A stretch of DNA of 64,000 nucleotides from Notospermus geniculatus (Eukaryota > Nemertea > Pilidiophora > Heteronemertea > Lineidae), in the NCBI GenBank assembly GCA_002633025.1, contig NMRB01000865.1, forward strand, positions 1,851 through 65,850, in the 5' to 3' direction. The notes below the pieces were generated by a model. It did no database searches, was not told the DNA's origin, and was given only the letters and a program-made list of their open reading frames with translations. Of this stretch, positions 11,118 to 22,020 are shown piece by piece (the first letter of the stretch is position 1; each line of letters begins with the position of its first letter). The position numbers and the translations under genes were made by a program.

Positions 11118-14100
11118 ATGTTGACAGCTGGGGGAGTGGCCTTATTTCTGGGGACTTGGGCCTCCCTTTACCTGTTTGATGTTTTCTTAAAGGTGAGTTT
11201 TGCTAATCCTACAGTTCAAGCTGGTAGATATCAATCATGATGCACAATGTAATGAATCCAGCGAGGAACACATTGTGGACAGCTTCTTTAAGATATTGAC
11301 CTGTGTGCCTGTGGCTTTTACTGTGTGTGTGTCTTAAGATCTTAAAGATAATGTACCACGGGTATTTTTGCGGGCCACGAAAATCATTGTTTATTTACAT
11401 TTTGTTTGTTTATGTCTAGTCTTTGTTTGTCTTATGAGTAATTTGTTGGTGGCATGGCCCTCTAGAAATTCTTTTGATTGAAAGTATTCAATTTGGTGGG
11501 TTGGCATGTCCCATAAGTCCAAAATAACATAATGTAAACATCCATGTTTACATGGTTTACAAACATTGAATGTAAACAATGAAGTTCGTGATACATACAT
11601 TATCTTTAAAGTGAAGTGATCTCCGACATCATTTCATAGATTTGATTTCCATTGAAAGTGATCGCTGGTTTTGGACTAGTTTCAATTTCTGTTGTTTTTC
11701 AATTCCAGACCAATGATAAGGTTTCCCGTGGATACACCTACTTCCTTCAACGATGTGGCATTACAGTGTCTATTGGTCAAGTGAGGTGGTACACCACCTC
11801 CATGAATCGGCTCTTTCTTCGCCTTGGCCAGATCAAACCAAGATTCCTGCGATGGTGGTTCACAGTGGGGGTGCTGTTTGGTCTGATAGCTATGTTTTTG
11901 GCAGTCTTCCTTCTTTCTCTTATGATCTTCAACACATTTCGGAGGGAGCAGCATGTCGAGCAGCAAGTTCTCACTCCGGTGGTGAGTTTTCTGTTCGGAT
12001 AAAGGCTCAATGATAAAGGAGGCTGAACCGCAGTTCTAATATCACTCGGTCACATACTGTGATTTATACATTATCCTAGCCATCGTACTGTTCTATCAAG
12101 AGATACACAATGCCTTAACCCAATAGAGCCCATGCCGCCATAAACTGCCCTGCAGTGAGCCGCCTAGAAGACCACGCCCACTTTTTGACAAACACCCCAT
12201 CACATCTGATGTAGAAATCAAAATCATCAATTACCGGTACTGGCGGGAGCACCACAAACTGCCATACCGCCAGATGCCAATAACCGCCATAAACCACTTT
12301 GATTCATACATCTTTCGATTCAACATAATGTAGTGGGATTTTGTGACGGTTCAGAGCAGTGTAAGCTACAGATGGAAAGTGTAAAAAAAATAGGCGGCTT
12401 TATTGGGTTAAGTAACATGTTAACAAGTCGTAGCCCCAAGAGTCATCTCTTGACAGCTGGAACCTCTTAGGCACTTGGATGAGGACAGGCGAGGCAGTGG
12501 AGGGAGAGAATCACTGAAGTTTCATGCTGATAGTGGGGTTCAACTGCTGCAATGTCGGAGCCCTGAGCCACTGCCCTAAGCCTCCATTGCTATTCTTCTT
12601 CATAATCATTCCTGCTGTTTTCAGATGCCTGGTGTGAATCTTCCGATGAGCCAGGTCGGTTATTATCTTCTTACTCTTCTGGTATGTGGAATCCTTCATG
12701 AGGTCGGACATGCACTGGCTGCTGTCAGGTATGTGAGACATTGAGCATTCCAAGTGTGCAGTGTAAGGGAGGATCCCCTTCAGTATATAAGACTTGTACG
12801 GTAATTCAGTTGTTCTGACTTCAGTTGTTCGTGTTCATAAGATGTACTGAAACCTCTGTGAACAGTGCAGTAGCAGTTGCACCATCCAAGGACCAAGTGA
12901 CGCCGAATGGGTGAATGTCGTCCTGGGTGACCCTAAACAGGGGTGGATACAGAGGGGGTGTTCTGGGGGTTGGAGCCCCCCGTCAGCGACCAAAGATAAC
13001 ACTTTTTTTCTCTAAACATCAAATATCTCGCTTGTGGCGTAGCGCCTGCCCGTGTCTTTGATGTAATCATGGTGATACAGTCGTTGCATCGATGATTCGA
13101 CGAAATTCTCGTCCCCTGCATGGGAAAACTGTTGCCTTACTATTACTGGTAGGCCTGCTGCATTGTGTATGCTTGCACTATTTCGAAATGTGGCTGGTAC
13201 TAGAACAGGAAGATCACACTGTTCAAAAAAATGTTTGTATAAGACTTTCTCAACCTCAGATGCCAGGAAATCATGTCTCAGAGCTTCTAATTTTCAAAAT
13301 TTTACTGGGGGAGGCCCCCCAGACCCCCCGCCAATTCGGCCCCGATGAGGCACGCGGCGAAGGGAAGGCACAAGAGAGTCCTGGTGCCTCTACCTTTGAA
13401 CCCACCCCTCGAGAAAATCCTGGATCCGCCCCTGCTAAATGTCACCCACGACAAAACTGGGTGACCCTAAACGTCCCCCAGAACAAGGCTGGGTGACGTT
13501 TAGACCCTAGACATAGCCCAGTTTGAAAATCGCGCCAGTTTTGTCCTGTGTGACATTTAGGGTCACCCAGGACGACATTCACCCATTCGGCCCAAGTGAC
13601 ATGAATTTGTTATTTCAATTTCAGGGAACAAGTCCGTGTGAATGGCTTTGGAATATTCTTCCTTGCCCTCTACCCTGGTGCATTTGTTGATCTGTATACA
13701 GAGCATTTACAGGTTATATCTCCAATCAGACAGCTGCGGATATACTGTGCCGGTGTCTGGCATAATTTTATCATAGTACTCCTTGCGATAGCTGTCTTGG
13801 GTGCACTTCCATGGCTACTGATGCCATTTTATACAACCGGGAATTCTGTGGTTATAACATATGTGATGGAGGTGAGTACAGGTTCGGCGTTTCTGTATAC
13901 ATGTATGGAAGAGAAATCTGGGTCAGCTTTCTGACCCAATCAGTTACTATGTATTATTTCCTATGATAGTGGATGTTTTCCAAGTTGTATTATTCTCTGG
14001 GACCTTTGAGTAATCAGTGGCACCCGATCAGTTTTCTTGTGAAACATTACCCCATGGTCTTTGAGAGTACCGGTACCAGTAACTGAGTCTAAGCCCCGTT

Positions 14101-17100
14101 TACACTGGTCACGGAAAAAGCTATCCGTGCTCGGACCGGTCCCGGCCCAGTTCGTCATCTGGCGATCTGCCCCATTTACATTAGCACAATGGAACCGAGC
14201 CAGCTGGCAGGTGTCACGAGCTCTTCAGTCGATCGGAGATACAAAAATCAAATGAAAAATCAAATGACGACAACAACAAAATGGATGCCTCCATGCAAAA
14301 TCACTCAGAAATTCCCGCTAATGACGTCATTCATAATTTGCACATGTGCAGAACACAATTTAGCAACCGTGACAAGATCGGTTACCGTTTACACAGCAGT
14401 GTTATCGAACCGATCCGTGCTCAGACTGGTCCGAGATCACCTCCAACTGGTGATCTCGGCTCAGTTCGATTTGGAACTGTTCCTGGCACCCTTGTCCTGT
14501 TTACACTTACCGGTACTATTTTTTGGCGATCCATGCTCGGACCGGTCCAAGATCGGTTATTTTTCCTCAATGTAAACAGTCTTCTTGTGACACATTTGAT
14601 GCTTGGGATATAATTGATGGCTAGCATAACCCTCGAGTCACTGAGGAAGACCTGTCCTTTCAGAATTCGCCGGTGGATGGTCCGCGTGGTCTGAGTGTTG
14701 GTGAGCACATTACAAGTGTGAGTGGCTGCAGTGTAACAAGTGTACCTACATGGCAGCAGTGCATCCAGAACAGTTTGAGCAAGCCTGTGACAGGGTACTG
14801 TTTGCCGAGCGACCAGATACGGCAGCAAGACACATCAAGTTATAGTAAGTGCAGAGACCAATTTCATAATCAGCATTTGTCCTTGTGTTGAAATGGCTTC
14901 TATCAGAATGGTGCCCAAAAAATAGAGCACAAAAGGCGACACACAAAATGATATAATAAAAGGAGTCATCCTCCAGAAATTTCGCAAATTTTCAACCCCA
15001 ACCGGGGTCTTCTTCAGGCTGGCACTTTCAAGTCGAGCTACCAGAAGTGTAATCAAGTTGTAATCAATTTGATTACACTTCTGGTAGCTCGACTAAATTT
15101 GTGAAATTTCTGGAGGACGACTCCTTTTTAGCTCACCTCTGTGAGGTGAGCTTCTCCCATGGTGTGTCGTCCGTCGTCGTCGTCGTCGTCCGTCGTCGTT
15201 AACAGGGGTGGCACGTTTCTAAACCGCTTGGGTTACAAACTTGAAATTTGGTGTACAGGTACCCTATGGTAAAAACTATCTCTGGACCGAAACTTAGCGC
15301 TGCTGCTTGTACACTCTGGCCTGTAGGGGGCGCTTTGTGAAAACCTTCTTTCGGCCGTAACTCCTGAACGCGGTTAGCTAGAACCACGAAACTTTTATGG
15401 TGGGTTCCTCTGATGAGACTTCATCACATAAATCCCGGGTTTTTGATTTGACCTACTTTTCAAGGTCACAGAGGTCAAAGTTCAAAATTCACTGTTTGGT
15501 GGCACATTTCATTNTCTACTTATATGCCAAATTTCGGTTCGATTGGACTTCAACATGGCTGCCAGGCGACCATCTTGAAAAATTTACTTTGTCCATATCT
15601 CATCGGCAGTAAATGTTACGATGTTTCTGCACTAATCTTTCACCATTCAGTGTATCACCAGGCTACTCACACTTCATACTCTGTCACAGAGGTGAGCACA
15701 ATGGCCCTGGCCATTTCATATTATATCAGAATGGTGCAGTGGAAACATGTAATGCTTGTCACCTCTGAGGTTCCAGGTTCAATACCCTGTCAGACCTGGC
15801 ACTTGTGATAGAAAGGGCGACTCCTCGACAGCGGAGCTTTCCTCCAGATCTCCAGTTTCCTCCTACATTGTATACCAATCGCCCAATATTGTTCAAAGAG
15901 CCAGTAATGAGCCAAGTTAGATCTCATGACAGGTTCTCGACACAATATGTGACCCGTGCCAGCAAGATGAGTCGGAATGCGCAGAGAAGAAGACCCAAAG
16001 TGCACCAACGGATTGTTGATTTCAGTATTATCTGGCCATTGTGAAATTTGACTCTGTCAATTTCTAGAGTTGTTCTCTGGTGTCATCTTGAGTCTTCTTT
16101 CCGGCACATTCTGACTCATTTTGCTGGCACGGGTCACATATTTCAACGGTTTAGATTTGGGATCCTGCACTCATGCTCTTCAACTGGTGATTTGCTGCCA
16201 ACTGTCGACATTTGCACTTCCAGGTTTTACCACATCAGCCGGCAACGTTGAATGCTGTTCAAACGTCAGTCAGACTCACATATGTTTTGTTTACCACTCG
16301 AAAGCAGAATCAAATAAGGTAGGCGGTGTAGCAAAGCTCATTAATATCTTGGGGTCATGTAAGGCCACTCCACGGTGTCATGACACTTGTAAGAAACGTT
16401 TACTCTGACATTTAACGGACCCCTCTGACCTTAGTTCCATGACTGTGTCTCTTCCTTGCTGTGGTCGGAGGTTTACAGCCGTACCGGTACTTAAACCAAG
16501 GTATCTTCCTTCCAGCAATATGCATGTCTGCCCGCCCGGACCACAATGATAGACAACAGACAGACATGTATCTTGCAGAGTGATTGCTATAACCCAAAGA
16601 GAGAACATTCCTGCGTATATCCCTCCTTGGATAACACGACGCGCATCCTGAAAGTTGTCCATGGCCGCAAAACTCCACTCTTGTTTTTGGGTCATCCTTT
16701 AGACTTGTTATATTCAGGTGAGAGATTGTGTCATTGTCGCTTGCTAGTTCATGAGTGAAACTCGTCATGATTTCAAAAAGCTGCTAATAGCACAATGAAC
16801 CTCCAAAAACAAAGTTGGGCAGGTCACCACCTGGGAAATCCAGTTGGAATTCTTATATTGAAGACTTGGATCCTTATTCTTCTGATCTAACATTATCCAG
16901 GCGCTGATCCAGAGGGGGTGATTTGGGGGTCGTGACCCCCTGCTCGCCACCACCAATTGTTTTTTTCTTCAATAATTTGCGACAATAAGCAAAAAAACGC
17001 AAGGATAAAGCTTCTGTGTTGATATTGAGATGCCAGGAAATCGCATCTACAGCTTTCTAGATTTCAAAATTTTCTGGGCGAGGCCCCCCAGACCCCCCCC

Positions 17101-17530
17101 CCGTCGGCACGGCCAGCTTCAGCGCCAGCCTGCAACGACCACCCTCGGCAACCCTGACTCCCCTCTGCCAAAAATCCTGGATCCGCACCTGTTATCTGCT
17201 TGACTAATTTAATTTCTTCTCTCCTTTCCAGTATCAGTTGGAGATTATGTGCCAGACTCCCCCATCGTTCCTGTGAATCTGCCATATGTGCTAGAAACAT
17301 TCTGTAAATACCTCATATCACTTTCTGGTGCCTTAGCCATCCTAAACGTGGTGCCATGTTACGCTCTTGACGGACAGTGGATCTTATATGCCTTCATTGA
17401 ACTCACATTGAGTCCCATCTTAAATCGTGAACACCGAGGAATAATATTCACTGTTTTAATCCTGCTAGGCACGTTGTTGATCATGACGAACATCGTCGTT
17501 GCTTTGTGGAGTTTATTCAACTTCCGGTAG
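11118..17530 (+). CDS. MBTPS2: Membrane-bound transcription factor site-2 protease (8 exons)
   Basis: Exons: 11118-11192, 11709-11981, 12625-12728, 13625-13871, 14664-14844, 16224-16318, 16516-16717, 17232-17530. All have GT-AG sites and phases agree: 1476 nt, 491 aa. The ATG at 11118 gives an N-terminal membrane segment (residues 4-24). The zinc-binding HEVGH is at residues 141-145 (exon 3), and the second zinc ligand lies in ALDGQW (Asp 439, exon 8), both in hydrophobic segments as in the M50 family. The luminal region between has the expected cysteine pairs (ECC, CLPAR). In animals this Golgi protease makes the intramembrane cut that frees SREBP and ATF6 after site-1 protease. It lacks the serine-rich run of the roughly 519-residue human protein. 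Possible polyA signals are at 17852 (inside a MITE) and 19647. Introns carry at least six transposon insertions. Confidence 0.95.
11342..11608. mobile_element. Inverted-repeat MITE in MBTPS2 intron 1
   Basis: Ends TTAAAGATAATGTA and TACATTATCTTTAA are inverted copies, and inner segments (TTTACATTTTG, AATGTAAACA) also pair. Non-coding, about 267 bp, AT-rich. Confidence 0.6.
12119..12407. mobile_element. piggyBac-like MITE in MBTPS2 intron 2
   Basis: TTAA flanks both sides (12115-12118 and 12408-12411). The element begins CCCAATAGAG and ends CTTTATTGGG. TTAA duplications with CCC...GGG ends are the hallmark of piggyBac. Inside are several degenerate copies of a GCCGCCATAAAC-type motif. 289 bp, no transposase. 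Confidence 0.75.
12902..13591. mobile_element. Mutator-like MITE in MBTPS2 intron 3, split by a second element
   Basis: The ends GCCGAATGGGTGAATGTCGT and its complement (to 13591) are perfect inverted copies for about 36 bp. CCAAGTGAC flanks both sides (12893-12901 and 13592-13600), a 9-bp target-site duplication as made by Mutator elements. The piece from 12938 to 13434 is a separate transposon that landed inside. Repeats of TGGGTGACCCTAAA mark the host element. Confidence 0.8.
12938..13434. mobile_element. CAG...CTG-ended transposon nested in the Mutator-like element
   Basis: It starts CAGGGGTGGATACAG and ends CTGGATCCGCCCCTG. CTAAA flanks both sides (12933-12937 and 13435-13439), a 5-bp duplication. 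The inner AGGCCCCCCAGACCCCCC is shared with 16898-17191, so they are the same family. Non-coding. Confidence 0.75.
14091..14585. mobile_element. Probable inverted-repeat element in MBTPS2 intron 4
   Basis: Several copies of CGTTTACACTGG, GCTCGGACCGGTCC and their complements (AATGTAAACAG near 14570) occur in both orientations across the stretch. This suggests a compound MITE, but the ends are not crisp. Confidence 0.4.
14959..15126. mobile_element. Hairpin MITE in MBTPS2 intron 5
   Basis: Outer arms AGGAGTCATCCTCCAGAAAT and ATTTCTGGAGGACGACTCCT pair. An inner perfect arm CGAGCTACCAGAAGTGTAAT faces its complement around 15062-15094. The segment 14979-15012 matches the first 34 bases of the window in reverse orientation. 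Confidence 0.7.
15127..15697. mobile_element. GCTCACCTCTGTGA-ended repeat in MBTPS2 intron 5
   Basis: It begins TAGCTCACCTCTGTGAGGTG and ends TGTCACAGAGGTGAGC; the ends are inverted copies. Next to the left end is a (GTC)n-type microsatellite (about 15168-15200), followed by sequence with AAGGTCACAGAGGTCAAAG. Interspersed repeats of this general form are widespread in marine invertebrates. No protein coding capacity. Confidence 0.55.
15945..16141. mobile_element. Hairpin MITE in MBTPS2 intron 5
   Basis: Arms ATATGTGACCCGTGCCAGCA and TGCTGGCACGGGTCACATAT are perfect inverted ends and continue with GATGAGTCGGAATG against CATTCTGACTC. About 197 bp, non-coding, ending 83 bp before exon 6. Confidence 0.7.
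16898..17191. mobile_element. CAG...CTG-ended transposon in MBTPS2 intron 7
   Basis: It starts CAGGCGCTGATCCAGAGG and ends CCTGGATCCGCACCTG. TTATC flanks both sides (16893-16897 and 17192-17196), again a 5-bp duplication. It shares GGCCCCCCAGACCCCCC with the copy at 12938-13434. It ends 40 bp before the last exon. Confidence 0.75.
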
Positions 17531-17811
17531 CAGGAGATATCGGCCGATTTTACCTTCGTCTTGTGAGTGTATTTCCGGTTGCAGGCACTGATTGTGTCAT
17601 TTTAGCCAGTACATGTAGTACCAGTGTAGGGCTACAGAGATGCGAAGTGCCATAGATGAAACTTTTACACGTTGAAGATCCGGAATGAGAGTTGTCTTCT
17701 GGTTTGGCACCATACATGTATGTGACCTTCCCCAGCAAAACCAGGCGCATGGCACTCGGAAGGTGAGCCTAAACGAACTAAGATGACACCAGGAGAGAAT
17801 GGAAGAAATAA

Positions 17812-18118
17812 GCCGCGTTCACACTGGGGGTTTATTCCGAATTGAAACCGAAATAAAGCCTTAATCCGCATTAGGCGTTCACACTTAGTTCGCTTTCAAC
17901 CGAACTGAATCCGGAATAAGGAGTTCGGTTCTTGGATGCGAATTGAATTCGGAATAACCAATCCGCATCAGTTAATTGAGCTTTTGACCAGGTGACGTCA
18001 CGCCATCCGAATTAACCCCTAGTATGAACGCACCGCTTTTAATTCGATATAACGAATTCGAATTCCGGAGACCGATATACGGAATTCGAATTGAATTCGC
18101 ATTCAGTGAGAACGTAGC
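17812..18118. mobile_element. MITE with GCCGCGTTCACACTG ends
   Basis: The left end GCCGCGTTCACACTG pairs with the right end CAGTGAGAACGTAGC. Inside, AATTCCGAATTG-type palindromes (GAATTCGAATTC) repeat. No protein. Confidence 0.5.
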
Positions 18119-18757
18119 TATAGATTGTTTCAAATTTCATATTAGACAGACAATATTGAAACTGACAAACATTTTGGTCTCAACCTGCCGAGCTAAGAGC
18201 GACGTGTGCCTGGGTTTGCTGTGGAAGGTCATATATGGGTGTGTCATTACCAGAGTGTTGTTGTCGGTTTGGGCCAGGAGAGAGGACTGGCCTGTTGCCT
18301 TCTCTTGATCAGGGCAATACGATCACCAGAGTTTACTTCCAGTGTTTCTTAACAAAACACGACATTGATTCCTTCGTCTAAAGTGCTGTGGTAAGACTCA
18401 GCTGACAAGAATGATACCGGTAAGTTGTTCTGATATTGCCACACTTACCGTACCATAATCTGTTGAAGACTTTTCTGGTGATGCTGATCATAAGGGACAC
18501 ACTCCGTGTGAGCTACTGCGAAACTAATGTATTAGGCCAGCCCTGCATACCACGATCTATAAATACACACAGTACACCTGCATGGCCTATATTCATGTCC
18601 CCAGTGAAGTACAGCTGACTGCGGACAGGATTTTGCAGTAGCTCACGCAGAGTGTGTCCCTCATGTACGTAGTGCTCGAGTCGGTGCCAATCATCGCGAT
18701 GGGTTTCTCAGGTTTCAAATTTGGAAAAAATGCTAACCATCACTGCCAAATATCAAG

Positions 18758-19294
18758 TACAGTCGAACCCCGTTACAACGTACCTCCAGGGACATAACGA
18801 ATCTGTACGTTATAACGGTAGTTCGTTGTAACCATTTCCAATAAAATGGCCGCCAACTACGATGTAGACACTCCCGTTCGAAAGTGAGAGACAATTTCGG
18901 CTTTCACGGACAGCGAGATTTGCTTCCGTTTACCAGACATGTTTTCTGACCATGTGCTCAGGACCACGCCACGTCTACGGGAGTTACACCAGCTATTCAC
19001 AGGGAGTACTACAATGTATTGAGGCGTTGCTAAGCAACGGAGGGGAATCCCGTGCTGTACATTGTTCATAAGCAAAAGCTGCCGCAGCAATTAGCTTCCC
19101 GTTGTTCATTGTAACGAAGGCCTTTTCACTATTTTGTGGGAAAAATCTGGTTGTTATAATGAAGTTTACGTTATAAAGGTGTTCGTTGTAAGCAATATCG
19201 GCAAATGGAAAATGAATTACGGGAAATCGGGACTTTGAAATGTGAACGTTATAGGGGTGAAAACGGGGTACGTTGAAACGAGGCTCAACTGTAC
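18758..19294 (-). mobile_element. Tigger/pogo element remnant with transposase N-terminus
   Basis: Ends TACAGTCGAACCCCGTTAC and, inverted, CGAGGCTCAACTGTA are classic pogo/Tigger ends with TA. On the - strand, 18940-18857 encodes a peptide beginning MSGKRKQISLSVKAEIV, which looks like the start of the CENP-B-type DNA-binding domain of Tigger transposases. The frame stops after 27 residues and the catalytic domain is missing, so it is a dead, internally deleted copy. Confidence 0.75.
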
Positions 19295-20520
19295 CATTGC
19301 AAAAATCGAGTACTTGGAAAGAAAGGACACTGCAACATGGAAAGCATGGGGTAGGGGTGTGGGTCTGTGCTTGAATGGAGACTTATTCGGATGGAATAGG
19401 AGAATATCAGTTTCTTTACAGTTGCTTAAGTAATTGGAGTGTCACTTCAGCGAGTCCACCTGTCATTCCTGCCTGCAGAAAGGACACATGACCCTGAGAG
19501 TACTGGGACCAGTCTGCTGGTAGGACAGTACTGGTATACCACTGGGCAAACACATCTTCCCCATCAGCTCTCTTCCTTCAGGGTTGGAAACAATTGGGAA
19601 CAAACAATGATAAATGTTTTTATCTCTGTAGTATATTTTGTAATGAAATAAAATGGCATATAACTATAGTATCATGGAACGCTAGTTCTGGTACATACAT
19701 GTACATGTAGGCCTATATACATGTAGTATAGTAGGCCTATATAAAACGTAAGGTTGTCTGTGGTGCATGCTCATCACCCTCCGTTTCTATCTTTACCCCA
19801 GACAATCCTCATCCTGCAAAGGAATATCACAAGTGACTTTTCTCGTCACACACTGTTGTTTTAGAACTTGCCACCATCTGCGAGGGTACCACTACATTGA
19901 ATCTAACCCTATTTTTGCACATCTTCAAAACTGGCGCCATCTTGATTTTGACGCGGCTCACTTTCCAACGCAGATCTCCAATCAGGGTGGCGCCAGTTTG
20001 GTGGACTCGTTTATCGTTCTGTATCCGTCACTTGACCGATCAAACCCTTGCAAGCACGCGACCTAGCTCCAACTTGTGTTCTTACTTCTGACAAACTGAA
20101 CGGAGGGAAAGTAGGGGAGGTGTGGTTTGATCAATTTGAACGGTGTCCTCAGTAAACGCACATTTGTGGAGGTGTCTGACTTCTCGAATGAGGGACGCGA
20201 GGAGCTCCCTTTTCCAGCAAGGTAAATCGACTCGACTTACAAACGCCACCTCTGCGGGTCGACTGATAAAACTGTAGCGTTCGGAGTGGGAGTGGCCGAA
20301 TGCAAATGCCTCTCAAAATATTCTACGTTCGTGACTCGTCGTGCTGTCCCGCGTTTAGTACCGGTACTCAAGTTGACTGGTGTCCTCGCGAGGGCCGCCG
20401 CCGAACCAACGATGAGCACTTTTACCCCGTGCAAGCTACTTTTTCGTTGTTTCATTTACTACCTCTTTAATGCGCACGGCATGGAGCCTTCGACATTCCC
20501 CGTAGGCATCCTTGATCCTT

Positions 20521-20603
20521 GACGATAGGCATCGATAATGTGTGTGAATGCGACGGTAGGCGTCGAAGGTGTGAAAGCGACGTGAAGCATCGATGATGTG
20601 AAT
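20521..20603 (+). repeat. 28-bp minisatellite, three units
   Basis: Three diverged units (about 20521-20548, 20549-20576, 20577-20603) share the pattern GCGACG..AGGC.TCGA..GTGTGAA. Too short and imperfect for any other reading. Confidence 0.65.
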
Positions 20604-21024
20604 GCGACGCTGGGTTGGATTCGTCTCCAACGACCGCATACTTATCATCCGTAGCCTACTATACGAAGCTTTTCAGAAAACATCTTTTACATTCTATCAC
20701 CGCAGATACCCCTCCCCCCCGAATCAAAGTCATAAAGCTCTTGTCCTTTCTGAAGGATTCTCTAACCCTGGGCATAACCGCCGACAGTGCATGGGCTTTG
20801 TATTTGAGAACAGCCAAATTGTCAGACTTGGATCCCCGCCGTCTGTCCCTGTTCTTCCTTCCAAACAAGGCCCTAACCTTCCCCAATTTCGCCTTTTCTC
20901 CATTTTGTCCTGACTAGCTTTCCAATCACTCCTGCCCTCACTCAAGGGAGCGTATAGTCGAAGGGCGAAGTGACCGTAAGGCCCTGATGTGTCAAGATGC
21001 CTTTCCTCAGGTTCAGGATACATC

Positions 21025-22020
21025 CTACCTCTTGACAAACCCACAACACGTGGTAAACATTTTGAAAACGTCAGCCCGATAGAATGGCAACGTGAAGCCA
21101 TAAACAATAAAATTGATACAATAATTTGTTAAGCTAAAGAGAATTAAGAATCTGGCGATTGGCCATAAAAATAACTTCATCTGTTGTGAATCTTGCACGA
21201 GAAAGTACGTGTACACCGTGGACGATGGTAACAAAAATATAACGTACAGCGTCGATACAGTCATTAAAGATACAACCATCCTTGTGTCCTGTTGTTTTTT
21301 GGGTTGTGACATCGTTTCCCTGACGGCCGCTCGCCGGGCTCTAGCAATACCCACGACAATCAAGATATTTGAAGAGAAGATCAGAAAGCTGGGGATGTAG
21401 TTATACACAGCTGTCTCGAACTGGTAAATAATACCGGTTATTGTGGGTGATGTGGTGTACCAACAATCGTGCGAGGTCACACTGACGCGGAAATCCACCA
21501 AAACAAGAAGATGGATGCTCAAAAAAATGGCGGCCATGATGATGATTGCTATGGCAACCTTTCTCATACTTGTTGTGATCCGGGCCCGGTGTAAGGGAAA
21601 CCAGACGATGAAAGCTCGTTCCACACTGAAAGTCACAATGAGCCATCCAGAAACACACTGGAAGGCGTTCATTAGGAAAAAGTTAATCTTACATGCCGAC
21701 CTACTGTTGAAAAGGTTATAAGAATACTTGCCGTTCGTGACTTCTGATAGCCCATCTTGAAGCCACCTTGTGACGCCTTGGACCAAGACGACACCAGTGT
21801 CGGACACAGAAAGGACGCTGAGATACTGAACCGACGCATCCTCTCTGTGTCTCGCCCTGAAGAAGACGATGAAGGAAATCGTGTTGCCGATGATCCCGGC
21901 GGAATATACGACCACCATGACGTAATTTTGAATGAATTCCAAGATGCTTTCAAATCGATTGAATTCATTGTTACGGAGGATGACTTTGGTGAACAGTTCA
22001 GGGATTCCCGTCACAACCAT
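21025..22020 (-). CDS. Class A GPCR, array copy R1 (most diverged)
   Basis: Intact single-exon frame of 331 codons, ATG at 22020 and TAG at 21025. All seven hydrophobic segments are present, with SVSDTG (TM2), VERAF (end of TM3), DCWYTTS (ECL2), FLLP (TM6) and NFIVY (TM7). It differs from the other copies in its N-terminus (MVVTGIPELF, no HHH cluster) and in ECL3, which lacks the acidic APEDSEDS and reads LVQDSQQ. The tail ends at CCGFVKR. It is the last gene in transcription order and its upstream flank lacks the usual AATAAAAATA element, so its control may differ. Confidence 0.88.
   Translation of the reverse strand: MVVTGIPELFTKVILRNNEFNRFESILEFIQNYVMVVVYSAGIIGNTISFIVFFRARHREDASVQYLSVLSVSDTGVVLVQGVTRWLQDGLSEVTNGKYSYNLFNSRSACKINFFLMNAFQCVSGWLIVTFSVERAFIVWFPLHRARITTSMRKVAIAIIIMAAIFLSIHLLVLVDFRVSVTSHDCWYTTSPTITGIIYQFETAVYNYIPSFLIFSSNILIVVGIARARRAAVRETMSQPKKQQDTRMVVSLMTVSTLYVIFLLPSSTVYTYFLVQDSQQMKLFLWPIARFLILFSLTNYCINFIVYGFTLPFYRADVFKMFTTCCGFVKR

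Larger units (their letters stand above)
17531..21024. other. Spacer between MBTPS2 and the receptor array
   Basis: It holds two DNA transposon remnants (17812-18118 and 18758-19294), a minisatellite at 20521-20603, and TAGGCCTA/TACATGTA-rich sequence near 19690-19740. AATAAA at 19647 may serve MBTPS2. An open + frame of 100 codons at 20615-20917 resembles no family I know. I found no convincing gene. Confidence 0.5.

Noticed and set aside
13092-13496. 134-codon open + frame in MBTPS2 intron 3
   Set aside because: It lies entirely in nested transposons and ends in low-complexity repeat peptide; not an exon.
20615-20917. 100-codon open + frame near the array start
   Set aside because: No recognised domain, start context or splice sites; an overlapping frame is also open. 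Left as unassigned spacer.
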